Shown: positions 16,547-24,783, numbered from the stretch's first letter. The stretch: 62,133 bases of DNA from RGIG3159 sp045640565 (GCA_045640565.1 JAZUFG010000062.1:1-62133), one strand, 5' to 3'. Numbers and translations are program-made. Notes: generated from the sequence alone by a model not told the origin.

Positions 16547-17827
16547 ATGGATTCGTTCGTTATCAAAGGCGACCTTTGCTGGAGTAAGAATCAAAAAGAA
16601 CTGAATACTTTGGAGAATGGCTATCTCGTTTGTGAGAATGGGCTTTCCAAGGGCACATTTTCCATGCTTCCGGAGCAGTACCGATCCTATCCCCTTTTGG
16701 ATTACAGCGAAAAGCTTCTTATTCCCGGAATGACGGACCTGCATATACATGCGCCCCAGTATGCTTTCCGGGGTTTGGGAATGGATCTGGAACTTTTGGA
16801 TTGGCTGAAGGCCTATACCTTCCCGGAGGAAGCCAAGTATGCGGATATCGACTACGCAAAAAAAGCATACAGGGTTTTTGTGGGAAATCTGAAAAAATCT
16901 GCTACCACCCGGGCAGCAATCTTTGCCACAGTCCACAGAGAAGCCACACTTCTTCTCATGGATTATCTGGAGGCTTCGGGACTTATCAGTTTTGTGGGAA
17001 AAGTAAACATGGATCGGGACGCTCCGGATAATCTCCGGGAGCCGAGCGCCGCGTTCTCAGTCTATGATACCCACGGATGGCTTGCGGATGTCCAGGGGAG
17101 ATACCGCAGCACTTTCCCTATATTGACGCCTCGCTTTCTGCCGAGCTGCTCTGAGTCCCTTTTAACGGAGCTTCACGAGATTCAGATGACTTACGATTTG
17201 CCGGTTCAGTCTCATCTTTCGGAAAATCCGGGGGAGGTAGAGCTGGTCCATGAACTTTTCCCTCATGCTGCTTTTTACGGGGCAGGTTATGAGGCCTATG
17301 GCCTCTTTGGAGGAACAGCGAAGACGGTTATGGCCCACTGCATTTATTCCACGGAAGAAGAAATAGAGCTTATCCGGAAGAACGGCGTGTATGTGGCCCA
17401 CTGTCCGGCTTCCAATATGAACCTTTCCTCCGGGATCGCTCCGATTCGCAAGTATCTGAATCGGGGAATACGGGTCGGATTGGGCAGTGATGTGGCCGGT
17501 GGAGAGTCGGAGTCCATTTTCCGGGCCATATCCGACTGTGTTCAAGTGTCCAAACTCTATTGGAGGCTGGTGGACAGCTCCTGTAAACCCTTGACCTTTG
17601 AGGAGGCCTTCTATCTGGCAACCTTGGGCGGCGGAAGCTTTTTCGGCCGGGTAGGCAGCTTTGATCCGGGATATGAACTGGATATGATTGTCCTGGACGA
17701 CCGTGACCTTTGCATAAAGAGCGATTTGTCCCTGTCTCAGCGGCTCCAGAGAGACGTTTATTTGGAGGCGGACAGAGACGCCATCGCGGCAAAGTTGGTC
17801 CGCGGGAGGGCAATTGATCTCAACTGA
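16547..17827 (+). CDS. guaD: Guanine deaminase
   Basis: 426 residues, amidohydrolase fold. PGMTDLHIHAPQYAFRG carries the first metal ligands. The purine-site signatures HCPASNMNLSSGIAPIRKYL and RVGLGSDVAGG are characteristic of guanine deaminases, which convert guanine to xanthine and ammonia. Length fits the family. The ATG at 16547 is preceded by AGAAGGG. The TGA stop coincides with the first base of a 300-bp palindromic element that also supplies a terminator. Confidence 0.9.
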   Translation: MDSFVIKGDLCWSKNQKELNTLENGYLVCENGLSKGTFSMLPEQYRSYPLLDYSEKLLIPGMTDLHIHAPQYAFRGLGMDLELLDWLKAYTFPEEAKYADIDYAKKAYRVFVGNLKKSATTRAAIFATVHREATLLLMDYLEASGLISFVGKVNMDRDAPDNLREPSAAFSVYDTHGWLADVQGRYRSTFPILTPRFLPSCSESLLTELHEIQMTYDLPVQSHLSENPGEVELVHELFPHAAFYGAGYEAYGLFGGTAKTVMAHCIYSTEEEIELIRKNGVYVAHCPASNMNLSSGIAPIRKYLNRGIRVGLGSDVAGGESESIFRAISDCVQVSKLYWRLVDSSCKPLTFEEAFYLATLGGGSFFGRVGSFDPGYELDMIVLDDRDLCIKSDLSLSQRLQRDVYLEADRDAIAAKLVRGRAIDLN

Positions 17828-18126
17828 AAAAGGAAGCCACGCCCTAAAGGGTGTGCGCCTTAGGGAGAGAGGGACCGCGAGATTGCGGAATTTCGGCTCT
17901 GTCGGCGTACATTGGTACGCTAAGAGCCGAAATCATGCAAAGGCAAAAGCGAGAGGACATGGCATCCTCTCGCTTTTTTCCGTCCATTCTTCCATTTTTT
18001 AACCGCAATATAATCAGATTCGAGCCGGAAGAGAAGAAAACATGGCTTCTTAATTATTGTATCTTGCCGGTATCGCGGTCAAAAAATCCCTAAGGCGTGC
18101 GCCCGAATGGGTGTGACTTCCTTTTT
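17827..18126. mobile_element. 300-bp palindromic MITE-like element with long terminal inverted repeats
   Basis: It lies exactly between the stop codons of two convergent genes. Left end 17827-17865 and right end 18088-18126 are imperfect 39-bp inverted repeats, both beginning AAAAAGGAAG from outside. A second inverted pair GACCGCGA (17873-17880) / TCGCGGTC (18073-18080) lies inside. Further inward are hairpin ATTTCGGCTCT/AGAGCCGAAAT (17890-17933) and a terminator hairpin (17949-17979). No transposase is encoded. Its right third recurs at 40986-41116. It could be a non-autonomous transposon or a structured RNA gene. Confidence 0.6.
17949..17979 (+). terminator. Terminator hairpin inside the palindromic element
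   Basis: 9-bp stem GCGAGAGGA/TCCTCTCGC followed by TTTTTT. It would end guanine-deaminase transcripts. Confidence 0.75.
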
Positions 18127-18359
18127 TATCCGACGGTTTCCGGGTGGATTTCCTCTTCTTTCAGGTCAGGCCAATAATAGGGGCATTGGCCGCCTACCTG
18201 GACCTCATAAAGAATTTCGCGGTCGTTCCCGTAATAGACCTTGGAGATATATCCTCTAGTCCGTTCGCCTCTCCGGTAGAAATAGATAAAATCTCCGACC
18301 TGAAATTTTGCGCCCTGGACGGCGGTTTCTTTTTTTCGTTTCAAAAAATCAAAAATCAT
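18126..18359 (-). CDS. Small hypothetical protein
   Basis: 77 residues: MIFDFLKRKKETAV, then FQVGDFIYFYRRGERTRGYI and a C-terminal GGQCPYYWPDLKEEEI. No known domain recognised. The VGDFIYFYRRGERTRGYISKV stretch resembles a small SH3-like or KOW-like barrel, which is a guess. Its ATG overlaps the citXG stop by 4 nt (ATGA), indicating translational coupling. It is the last gene of the nuclease-citXG group. Confidence 0.65.
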   Translation of the reverse strand: MIFDFLKRKKETAVQGAKFQVGDFIYFYRRGERTRGYISKVYYGNDREILYEVQVGGQCPYYWPDLKEEEIHPETVG

Positions 18360-19603
18360 AGCACAACCCCTTTCAGAGAATGCAAAAATTTGGCAAGGGC
18401 AAGCATGTCCGCGCTGCCGCCGGGGCTCAGTTTTTTGCCGATCATAACACGGTTCATTTCATCAAGAAGGGCGGGGCGGAAAGCAGAATCTGCTTCAAGA
18501 ACCTTTTTTGCATATTCCCGTGTCAGAAGGAGGCCTTCTTCTCCCCCTCGCCAGAGAAGATTGGTATCCTCACAGGAGAGGAGAATCTGCATAAGCGCGC
18601 AGATACCGTCGCCGTTTTCCAGGGTCTTCAGACCGATTTGGGCACTGGGGAAGCCGGCTTCTGCCTCTGCTCTGGCCCCTCCGGGATGACGGGAACGGAC
18701 AGCGGCACCGTGGGTGTTTTCAGGAGTCTTTTTCCCGGCTTTTGCAAGGGCAGAGGCTCTGCGGAAAAGATTGTCCTCCCGAACCAGGCAACTTCCGGCG
18801 GCGGCGAGAGCAATGCCAAAGGCATAGATAGCTCCCTTGTGGGTGTTGACGCCGCCGGTGACGGAGAACATCTCTTTTTCCGCTTCCAGTCCCGCATTTT
18901 GCAGGGCTGCCATACAGTCCGGACTTTCGCAACCCAGAACGGCGGCCTTTTCAAAGTACGGACGGAGGCATTTTGCGCTCTTTTCAAAAAGAGCCGGGGT
19001 CAGATCCTGATGGGCACCATTGTCCGCCCGGTCCACCAGGCCGGGTTTTGGGGTAAGGTTTACCTCCCAAAGAAGAGCTCGCACGGCGTATTCCCCCAGG
19101 ATGACCGGGGCAGCCTTCAGGAGAAGTTCTTCTGTTTTGGCCTTCAGGGCATCAAGCCCATGGGAACGGCTGCGGCCGCACTCTGCGGCGGGCTTGCCGC
19201 AGAGAAAACAGGTTCGGGGAATATTCCGGCTTTCTTTTTTTCCGTCCCGGTCCAAAACATCCAGATCCAGAAGTCTCCCGCCGGGGAGGCTTTCCTCCAG
19301 CTCTTCGCAGCAGGCTTTTATCTCTGCGGCGGGCAGGTCATAGGAAAGAAGCAGTTCCAGGCCCGTAAAGCTGTCCCATAGCAGCTCTGCTTTGGGTTCT
19401 CCGAGTTTTTCTTTGAGTTTTTGCCGGGTGTCATAGAAGAGCAGATCGGACAGGGGACTGCGTTTATATTCCCCGGGGAGATTCAGGGTAAAGGAGATGA
19501 GCGGAGAAGGATATTCCCGGAGAAATTCTTGCTGGCGGAGAGCCCGAGCTTCCCGGGCATCCAATATGTCATTGAGAGAAACTGCCTGAGCTCGGGTAAA
19601 CAT
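18356..19603 (-). CDS. citXG: CitX-CitG fusion: citrate lyase holo-ACP synthase / triphosphoribosyl-dephospho-CoA synthase
   Basis: 415 residues. The N-terminal third is CitX-like (LISFTLNLPGEYKRSPLSD), which transfers the prosthetic group to citrate lyase ACP. The rest is CitG-like (ALLWEVNLTPKPGLVDRADN, VTGGVNTHKGAIYAFG, SPGGSADMLALAKF), which makes 2'-(5''-triphosphoribosyl)-3'-dephospho-CoA. Fused forms are known. No citrate lyase citDEF or citC gene is present, which is unusual because these genes normally cluster. The ATG at 19603 has AAAGGGG upstream. It lies 13 nt after the nuclease gene and is translationally coupled to the small gene downstream. Confidence 0.88.
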   Translation of the reverse strand: MFTRAQAVSLNDILDAREARALRQQEFLREYPSPLISFTLNLPGEYKRSPLSDLLFYDTRQKLKEKLGEPKAELLWDSFTGLELLLSYDLPAAEIKACCEELEESLPGGRLLDLDVLDRDGKKESRNIPRTCFLCGKPAAECGRSRSHGLDALKAKTEELLLKAAPVILGEYAVRALLWEVNLTPKPGLVDRADNGAHQDLTPALFEKSAKCLRPYFEKAAVLGCESPDCMAALQNAGLEAEKEMFSVTGGVNTHKGAIYAFGIALAAAGSCLVREDNLFRRASALAKAGKKTPENTHGAAVRSRHPGGARAEAEAGFPSAQIGLKTLENGDGICALMQILLSCEDTNLLWRGGEEGLLLTREYAKKVLEADSAFRPALLDEMNRVMIGKKLSPGGSADMLALAKFLHSLKGVVL

Positions 19604-19616
19604 GATAGGCCCCTTT

Positions 19617-20588
19617 CTAATGAAGTTCGGGATGGCAGCTGCTGCAGGGAAGATAGCCCTGCGCGATCAGAAGGTCATAGCTGCCGCTGTATTCCTGCCG
19701 GTTGCCGGCTTTCATCTGCGTGGCACCGTCACAGCTTGGAAGATGAATTTTTTTAGATCCCGTGTTCAGAACATAGTCTCCCGTTTTGGCGTTTGGGTCA
19801 GACGGGGCAAGCTCACTGTCTCCGTTTTCATAGTTGATCACAACACCGGGCTGAACATTATAGCAATAAACACAGAAACAGATTTCCTGTCCCCGGTCTT
19901 CAACGGATTCGGCCTCCATGAGCACGCCTCTGGCCAGCAATTCGTCATCCACAAAGACGGGCGTGATCCGGTAGAGGACATGGTTTCCGGTCTCCTCCAC
20001 ATATTCGGCGACCTCTTCTTCAAAGGGCAGCATGCCGACGGAATTCATATAGCGGGTCCCGGAAATGAGATTCTGCGCATTAGCGCTCTCACCCGTCAGC
20101 AGGAAGCCGATCAGGTGCGAACGGTTATAGAGGGATTCTCCGTCCACAAAATCGTAGCGGACGGAGTGCCAGCCTGAGGGGTGGATCATATAAATATCCT
20201 CCCGCTGGCCGGTGGGCATCAAGTCCTGCCCGATGGAAGCGGAACAGACGCCGCAGCGCCCCAGATCATCCAGAGGGGAATAGTACTCATAGGAATTGGC
20301 AGTCAGATCCTCCTCCGTGAAAAAAGGAAGGTTCCCATTGACGGAGACATAGGGCGTTCCGCTGTAATCCGGGATCGTGGAGAGGTCAAATTCCGCTTCC
20401 CCGAGGATTTCCAGGGTTTCCTCTTCGGGAGGAGAAGAAAGCTCTGCCGAGGATCCTTCCGAAGCTTCCGGGGTATCTTCAAGATCCAGCTCAATGGGCG
20501 CCGTGCCGTCTTTCGGGATCCTTGCAAGGAAAATCAGGACAAGGGCAATGATAAAAAGAAGAATAATCAGGAGACTTTTCTTTTTCAT
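19617..20588 (-). CDS. Membrane-anchored DNA/RNA non-specific endonuclease
   Basis: 323 residues. An N-terminal membrane anchor (residues 4-23) is followed by an acidic Ser/Glu linker. The nuclease core contains SLYNRSHLIGFLLTG, a beta-beta-alpha-metal site of the EndA/streptodornase type, and AQNLISGTRYMN. The C-terminus IHLPSCDGATQMKAGNRQEY ... LPCSSCHPE resembles the small Cys/His module often appended to surface nucleases. It would cut extracellular nucleic acid outside the membrane. The ATG at 20588 has GGAG 7 nt upstream and is preferred to ATGs at 20594 and 20603. No clear promoter lies between it and the mntP terminator. Confidence 0.85.
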   Translation of the reverse strand: MKKKSLLIILLFIIALVLIFLARIPKDGTAPIELDLEDTPEASEGSSAELSSPPEEETLEILGEAEFDLSTIPDYSGTPYVSVNGNLPFFTEEDLTANSYEYYSPLDDLGRCGVCSASIGQDLMPTGQREDIYMIHPSGWHSVRYDFVDGESLYNRSHLIGFLLTGESANAQNLISGTRYMNSVGMLPFEEEVAEYVEETGNHVLYRITPVFVDDELLARGVLMEAESVEDRGQEICFCVYCYNVQPGVVINYENGDSELAPSDPNAKTGDYVLNTGSKKIHLPSCDGATQMKAGNRQEYSGSYDLLIAQGYLPCSSCHPELH

Positions 20589-20641
20589 TTTCATTCTCCG
20601 CATTTTTGGACCGGCATTGCCGGTGTGATTTCTGTTTCCGT

Positions 20642-20677
20642 AAAAAAACGGCGCCCGGGATCATGGTCGGGCACCGT
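20642..20677 (-). terminator. mgtE-mntP terminator
   Basis: Minus-strand stem ACGGTGCCCG/CGGGCGCCGT (one G-U pair) followed by TTTTTTT. Confidence 0.8.
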
Positions 20678-20709
20678 CACCGTTCTTTTTCACGGAAAAC
20701 CCGTGTAAG

Positions 20710-21294
20710 TTATTTGAGAATACCGGTAAGGAAGATTTCCAGCCCGATGGCAATCAGTATGACGCCGCCGATAATGGAGGCTTTCCCGGCCAGCTTCGTG
20801 CCGAAGCGTCGCCCGATCAGCAGACCAAAGATGCAGAGGACAAAGGTCACGGCTGCAATGACCAGGGATGCTGTCAGGGCCGCCGAGAAATTGTAGTCCG
20901 AAATGGTAAAGCCTACGGAGAGCGCGTCAATGGATGTGGCAACTCCCTGGACCATGAGGGTCCCGAAGCTGATGGGAAGGGATTTCGTTTCATCGTCGCC
21001 CTGTTCCCGGATTCCCTCCCGGAGCATCTTGCCCCCGATATAGGAAAGGAGCAGAAGAGCAATCCAGGGAATGAAGCGCTGGAAAAACTGAAAATACTGC
21101 AAAACCGTGTGGACACAGAGCCAGCCAATCATGGGCATGAGGAACTGATAGAAGCCGAAGGTTCCGGCTATCAGACTCATCCGGCTTTTGCGCATATTCG
21201 GTTCACTCAGACCGTTGGCCATGGAAACGGAAAAGGCATCCATAGCCAATCCGACGCCCAAAAGGGCGCTGTTCATGAAAAACAAAAAGTCCAT
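20710..21294 (-). CDS. mntP: Manganese efflux pump MntP
   Basis: 194 residues with about six membrane segments and two inverted copies of the MntP signature: GLAMDAFSVSMANG in helix 1 and SIDALSVGFTI in the second half. The conserved Asp residues bind the metal. MntP exports Mn2+ and is often controlled by the yybP-ykoY riboswitch, which is not seen here. It follows mgtE by 14 bp with no terminator, so both should answer to the mgtE leader. The Shine-Dalgarno is poor, so the start is less certain; the next in-frame ATG is at 21276. Confidence 0.9.
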   Translation of the reverse strand: MDFLFFMNSALLGVGLAMDAFSVSMANGLSEPNMRKSRMSLIAGTFGFYQFLMPMIGWLCVHTVLQYFQFFQRFIPWIALLLLSYIGGKMLREGIREQGDDETKSLPISFGTLMVQGVATSIDALSVGFTISDYNFSAALTASLVIAAVTFVLCIFGLLIGRRFGTKLAGKASIIGGVILIAIGLEIFLTGILK

Positions 21295-21308
21295 AATTCA
21301 AAGAAAGT

Positions 21309-22694
21309 TCACAGACCCAGCATGGCCCTTGCTATGGCAAAATAGACCAGGAGGGAGAGAGCATCAACGATTGTTGTGATAAAGGGAGAAGCCATGACGG
21401 CTGGATCCAGGTGAAGCTTATCTGCCAGGAGAGGAAGGAGACCGCCTACAAGCTTCGCCAGAATGACGGTCACTGCCATAGCCAGACTGACGACGAGGGC
21501 TACCATTGCCGGTCCATCTGCCGGAGAAATGCTGCGGAAAAGAAGGTAATCCAGAAGCATGATCTTGCCGAAGCATACCAGCCCCAAGGCAAGGCCGCAG
21601 CAGAGGGCTACCCGCAACTCCTTCCAAAGCACGGAAAAGAGATCGGAAAAATCAATTTCATTCAGGCTGAGGCCGCGAATAATGGTAACGGAGCTCTGAG
21701 AGCCGGAGTTGCCGCCGGTACCCATCAGCATGGGGATGAAAGCACTGAGGCAAATCAGCTTTTCCAAAGCATTTTCATACTTGGAAATAATAAGGCCCGT
21801 GAAAGTGGCGGAGACCATCAGAAGGGTCAGCCAAGGAATACGGCTTTTGAAGATCTCAAAAATGGAGCTGCGGAGATAGGTCTTGTCCGAAGGCACCAGA
21901 GCGGCCATTTTCTCAATATCTTCGTCGGCTTCGTCCTGCATGACATCCATGGCGTCATCGAAGGTGACGATACCGACCATCCGGAACTCCGTATCCACAA
22001 CAGGAATGGCAACAAAGTTATATTTTGCAAACATCTGGGCCACATCTTCCTGGTCTGTACGGGTCTCCACGGAGATGATGTTGGTTTCCATGATGTCCGA
22101 AATCTTGGTCTCGTCATCCTCAGTGATCAGCAGATCCTTTACGCTGACCAAGCCCAAGAGACGGTGATTCTTGGTGACATAGCAGGTATAAATGGTTTCT
22201 TTGTCCACCCCGGTGCGGCGGATATGCAGAATGGCTTCCTCTACGGTCATTTCTGGGCGCAGAGCCACATACTCCGTGGTCATGATAGAACCGGCGGAGT
22301 TTTCGGGGTAACGCAGAATCTCGTTGATGCTTTTGCGCATTTCCGGGTCTGCGGTTTTCAAGATTCTCTCCACCACATTTGCGGGCATTTCTTCCACAAT
22401 GTCCACGGCGTCATCCACAAAGAGCTCGTCCAGGACAGCCTTCAGTTCACTGTCGGAAAAGCCCTTCATGAGGAGCTGCTGGACTTCGGGTTCCATTTCC
22501 ACAAAGGTTTCGGCGGCCTCTTCCTTTGGAAGGAGGCGGAAGAGCAGAGGCAAAGAAGCCTCCTCTGCATCGTTGAGGATAGCAGCCAGGTCCGAGGGGT
22601 TTATGGTGGTGAGGATATCTTTGAGGGTCTTATACTTTTTGTCTCGAAGCAGGGCAGAGAGAGCGTCCTGCATCATTTGTGTAGAATCTGCCAC
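21309..22694 (-). CDS. mgtE: Magnesium transporter MgtE
   Basis: 461 residues. The cytoplasmic N-domain (superhelical, with FVEMEPEVQQLLMKGFSDSELKAVLDEL-like repeats) leads into two CBS domains (SIMTTEYVALRPEMTVEEAI and DIMETNIISVETRTDQEDV) that gate the channel by Mg2+ binding. The C-terminal pore has about five helices and the signature MGTGGNSGSQS. The start is GTG (22694) with AAGGAGG. A perfect promoter (22908-22936) gives a ~200-nt leader that folds strongly. First gene of mgtE-mntP; coupling Mg uptake to Mn export suggests metal-responsive control. Confidence 0.95.
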   Translation of the reverse strand: MADSTQMMQDALSALLRDKKYKTLKDILTTINPSDLAAILNDAEEASLPLLFRLLPKEEAAETFVEMEPEVQQLLMKGFSDSELKAVLDELFVDDAVDIVEEMPANVVERILKTADPEMRKSINEILRYPENSAGSIMTTEYVALRPEMTVEEAILHIRRTGVDKETIYTCYVTKNHRLLGLVSVKDLLITEDDETKISDIMETNIISVETRTDQEDVAQMFAKYNFVAIPVVDTEFRMVGIVTFDDAMDVMQDEADEDIEKMAALVPSDKTYLRSSIFEIFKSRIPWLTLLMVSATFTGLIISKYENALEKLICLSAFIPMLMGTGGNSGSQSSVTIIRGLSLNEIDFSDLFSVLWKELRVALCCGLALGLVCFGKIMLLDYLLFRSISPADGPAMVALVVSLAMAVTVILAKLVGGLLPLLADKLHLDPAVMASPFITTIVDALSLLVYFAIARAMLGL

Positions 22695-22757
22695 GGTCTT
22701 TCCTCCTTAATCTTATTAAATCAGTTTAACGGAAAATAAGACACAGGGCAGGACCGA

Positions 22758-22863
22758 ACACTAAAGAGCAAGAGGCTTGCACAAGGGAACCGGGTCACCC
22801 GCGCAGGCCTCTATGCTACTTCGGCCTGCCTGTGCGTTGCTGCTTTGAGATTCCATTGTGTTC
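22758..22863 (-). ncRNA. Structured leader of mgtE-mntP (candidate regulatory RNA)
   Basis: Nested pairings: GAACAC/GTGTTC (22756-22761 with 22858-22863); AAAG.AGCAA with TTGCTGCTTT (22763-22771 / 22838-22847); GCACAAGG with CCTGTGC; then two inner hairpins, CGGG-TCA-CCCG and GCAGGCC/GGCCTGC. Together they make a long interrupted helix closed by a three-way junction. I do not recognise the M-box or yybP-ykoY consensus in it. A short open frame (22761-22856) overlaps it. Confidence 0.5.
22761..22856 (-). CDS. Possible 31-residue leader peptide upstream of mgtE
   Basis: ATG at 22856 preceded by GAGGTG at a good 6-nt spacing, running 31 codons to TAG. It starts MESQSSNAQAGRSS and ends GDPVPLCKPLAL. 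It might act like the MgtL-type leader peptides that sense translation speed; the Pro codons near the end fit that idea. The same bases form a strong RNA fold, so the frame could be fortuitous. Confidence 0.3.
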   Translation of the reverse strand: MESQSSNAQAGRSSIEACAGDPVPLCKPLAL

Positions 22864-22907
22864 ACCTCGTTTTTGTTCATAATTTGTCCAAAGGACTCAA
22901 CCTAAAA

Positions 22908-22936
22908 ATTATAATAAATCCCTTTTCCCTTGTCAA
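22908..22936 (-). promoter_or_regulatory. Perfect consensus promoter of mgtE-mntP
   Basis: Minus-strand -35 TTGACA (22931-22936), -10 TATAAT (22908-22913), 17-bp spacer. Strength of this kind implies control by the leader rather than at initiation. Confidence 0.92.
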
Positions 22937-22938
22937 CC

Positions 22939-22967
22939 TTTTCAAAAGGCGGAAAGTGTGTTATCTT
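22939..22967 (+). promoter_or_regulatory. Probable alaX promoter
   Basis: -35 TTTTCA (22939-22944), -10 TATCTT (22962-22967), 17-bp spacer, divergent from the mgtE promoter. Confidence 0.4.
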
Positions 22968-23023
22968 ATATACAAGAAGCAGCGTTCCATTTGTTTCAAA
23001 GAAGATTTGCGGAGGTTTTACCT

Positions 23024-24175
23024 ATGACGGAAAAACTCTTTTATGCCGACCCAACCTGCAGAGAGTTTCAGGCCCGGGTGCTTGCATGCAGAGCTGAAAA
23101 AGATGCCTACACAGTTATCCTGGATAGAACTGCCTTTTATCCGGAGGGCGGCGGCCAGCCCTGCGACCTGGGGGAGATCGCCGGGGTCCCTGTGCTGGAT
23201 GTTCATGAGCGGGAGGGGGAGATTCTCCATACCCTGAGAGAAGCTCTTCCTGTGGGAAGCACTGTGAAAGGGGCCGTAGCCTGGCAGCGGCGTTTTGATC
23301 ACATGCAGAACCACTCCGGGGAGCACCTCGTATCCGGCCTGATCCACGAAAAGTACGGTTATGATAATGTGGGTTTTCACATGGGCAGCGATTTCATCAC
23401 CATAGATTTCAACGGCATGATCGACGAAGAAGGTCTGCGGGAAATTGAACGCAAGGCAAATGAAGCCGTATGGCGGGATTTCCCCGTGGAGATTTCCTGG
23501 CCTTCTCCGGAGGAGCTGAAAGTTCTGCCCTTCCGCAGTAAAAAAGAATTGTCCGGAGCTGTTCGTCTCGTAGGTTTTCCGGGAGTGGACCTCTGCGCCT
23601 GCTGCGGGACCCATGTGACGAGAACAGGGGAAATCGGCATGATCTCTCTCTTTTCCTGTGTAAAATTCCACAGCGGTGTTCGTATTGAAATGCTTTGCGG
23701 CCGCCGCTGCCTGGAATATTGGAGCAAGATCCGGGAACAGAATCACAGAGCTTCCGTGCTGCTTTCCGCAAAACCGCTGGAAACCTCTTTGGCAGTGGAG
23801 CGGCTTTGCAGCGCTTTTGAAGAGATGAAATCCGAGCGGGCCGAATTAGAGGGAGCTCTTTTGAAAAAGAAGGCGGAGGCCTATGTGGGAAAGGGCAGCC
23901 TGCTCCTATTTGAAGAGTCCATGGATGCAGGCAAGCTGCGCAGGAGCTGTGAGGCCTATTCGGCTGCCTCCGGAGGAATCTGTTGCCTTTTTGCAGGTTC
24001 GGACGAGACCTGGAGTTACTGCATTTGCTCCGAAAAAGAGGATGTCCGCCCGCTTTCCAAGGAACTGAATGGAGCCTTCTCCGGACGGGGAGGCGGCAAG
24101 CCGAATGCTGTCCAGGGTTCACTGCTTGGAAAAAGAGAAGAGCTTGAAAGCTTTTTGCTTCCGTATTTGCAGTAA
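23024..24175 (+). CDS. Alanyl-tRNA editing protein, AlaX-L type
   Basis: 383 residues. The N-terminus has the AlaRS-type PEGGGQPCDLG segment, and the editing site HSGEHLVSG with the distal CCGTHVTRTGEIG supplies the zinc ligands. AlaX proteins deacylate mis-charged Ser- or Gly-tRNA-Ala. The extra ~150 C-terminal residues resemble the AlaRS C-terminal region (coiled coil, then GGGKPNAVQGSL, DHHA1-like), marking the long form. The ATG at 23024 follows GGAGG at good spacing. Single-gene unit closed by a bidirectional terminator. Confidence 0.9.
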   Translation: MTEKLFYADPTCREFQARVLACRAEKDAYTVILDRTAFYPEGGGQPCDLGEIAGVPVLDVHEREGEILHTLREALPVGSTVKGAVAWQRRFDHMQNHSGEHLVSGLIHEKYGYDNVGFHMGSDFITIDFNGMIDEEGLREIERKANEAVWRDFPVEISWPSPEELKVLPFRSKKELSGAVRLVGFPGVDLCACCGTHVTRTGEIGMISLFSCVKFHSGVRIEMLCGRRCLEYWSKIREQNHRASVLLSAKPLETSLAVERLCSAFEEMKSERAELEGALLKKKAEAYVGKGSLLLFEESMDAGKLRRSCEAYSAASGGICCLFAGSDETWSYCICSEKEDVRPLSKELNGAFSGRGGGKPNAVQGSLLGKREELESFLLPYLQ

Positions 24176-24205
24176 AAAATGGCACCCATTCGGGTGCCAT
24201 TTTTT
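24174..24205. terminator. Bidirectional terminator between alaX and the carboxypeptidase gene
   Basis: Perfect 14-bp stem AAAAAATGGCACCC/GGGTGCCATTTTTT with ATTC loop; T runs on both strands. Confidence 0.9.
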
Positions 24206-24210
24206 ACTGC

Positions 24211-24783
24211 TTATTCTTGCTGGAGGTATTCCTCTAAAGTTATGCCGGAATCGGTAATTTCTTTCGCGGCTTTTTTGCCTACGTAGCGAATATGCCAGGG
24301 TTCGTATCCGTAGCCGGTGATGGTTTCTTTTCCCCTGGGATAGCGAAGGATAAAGCCATGCTCTGCCAGCCTTTCATGGATTTTCAAATAGGATTCCTCT
24401 GCGGCCATCAGGTTCATGTTCCCGATGACCCAAGCTCCGCCCTCCTGCATGGTGATATCCAGGCAGAGACCGGTGTGGTGCTCACTGGCACCAACGGGGG
24501 CGGCAGTAGCTGCGGCATATTCCGGCCCGAATTCTTTTGTCAGCCTCTCAATGGTGTGGACCTGCTCTTCCCGGGAACGGTAGGCAGAAAGGATCCCGAT
24601 TGTCATCCCGCGGGCGGCCATGTCGGATTTCAGGTCCAACCAGGCGGCCAAAGTGGTCTCTTCAACTTCAATTGAAAGGCCGCGTACGGATGTGACGGGA
24701 ATTCTTTTGACGCTTTCCTCCCATCCGGGAGCCAGTGGATGGGTCTTATTGATTAGAAGCAAGGCATCTTCTTCGCGGCACAT
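24211..24783 (-). CDS. M15-family D-alanyl-D-alanine carboxypeptidase (VanY-like)
   Basis: 190 residues. The zinc site is visible as ASEHHTGLCLDI (His and Asp ligands) and EPWHIRYVG (Glu and His). M15B enzymes remove terminal D-Ala from peptidoglycan stem peptides. No signal peptide is visible at the chosen start, so it may act in the cytoplasm on precursors; the segment upstream of the ATG is not credible coding sequence. The ATG at 24783 follows GGAGG. It lies 13 nt after murI, so D-glutamate supply and stem-peptide trimming appear linked. Confidence 0.87.
   Translation of the reverse strand: MCREEDALLLINKTHPLAPGWEESVKRIPVTSVRGLSIEVEETTLAAWLDLKSDMAARGMTIGILSAYRSREEQVHTIERLTKEFGPEYAAATAAPVGASEHHTGLCLDITMQEGGAWVIGNMNLMAAEESYLKIHERLAEHGFILRYPRGKETITGYGYEPWHIRYVGKKAAKEITDSGITLEEYLQQE

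Noticed and set aside
17851..18093. Short plus-strand frame sharing a peptide with a frame near 41.0 kb
   Set aside because: The shared peptide (NYCILPVSRSKNP) reflects the nucleotide repeat; neither frame has a ribosome site or codon-type conservation.
22695..22907. M-box or yybP-ykoY riboswitch before mgtE-mntP
   Set aside because: The conserved blocks of these classes as I know them are not present; reported instead as an unclassified structured leader.
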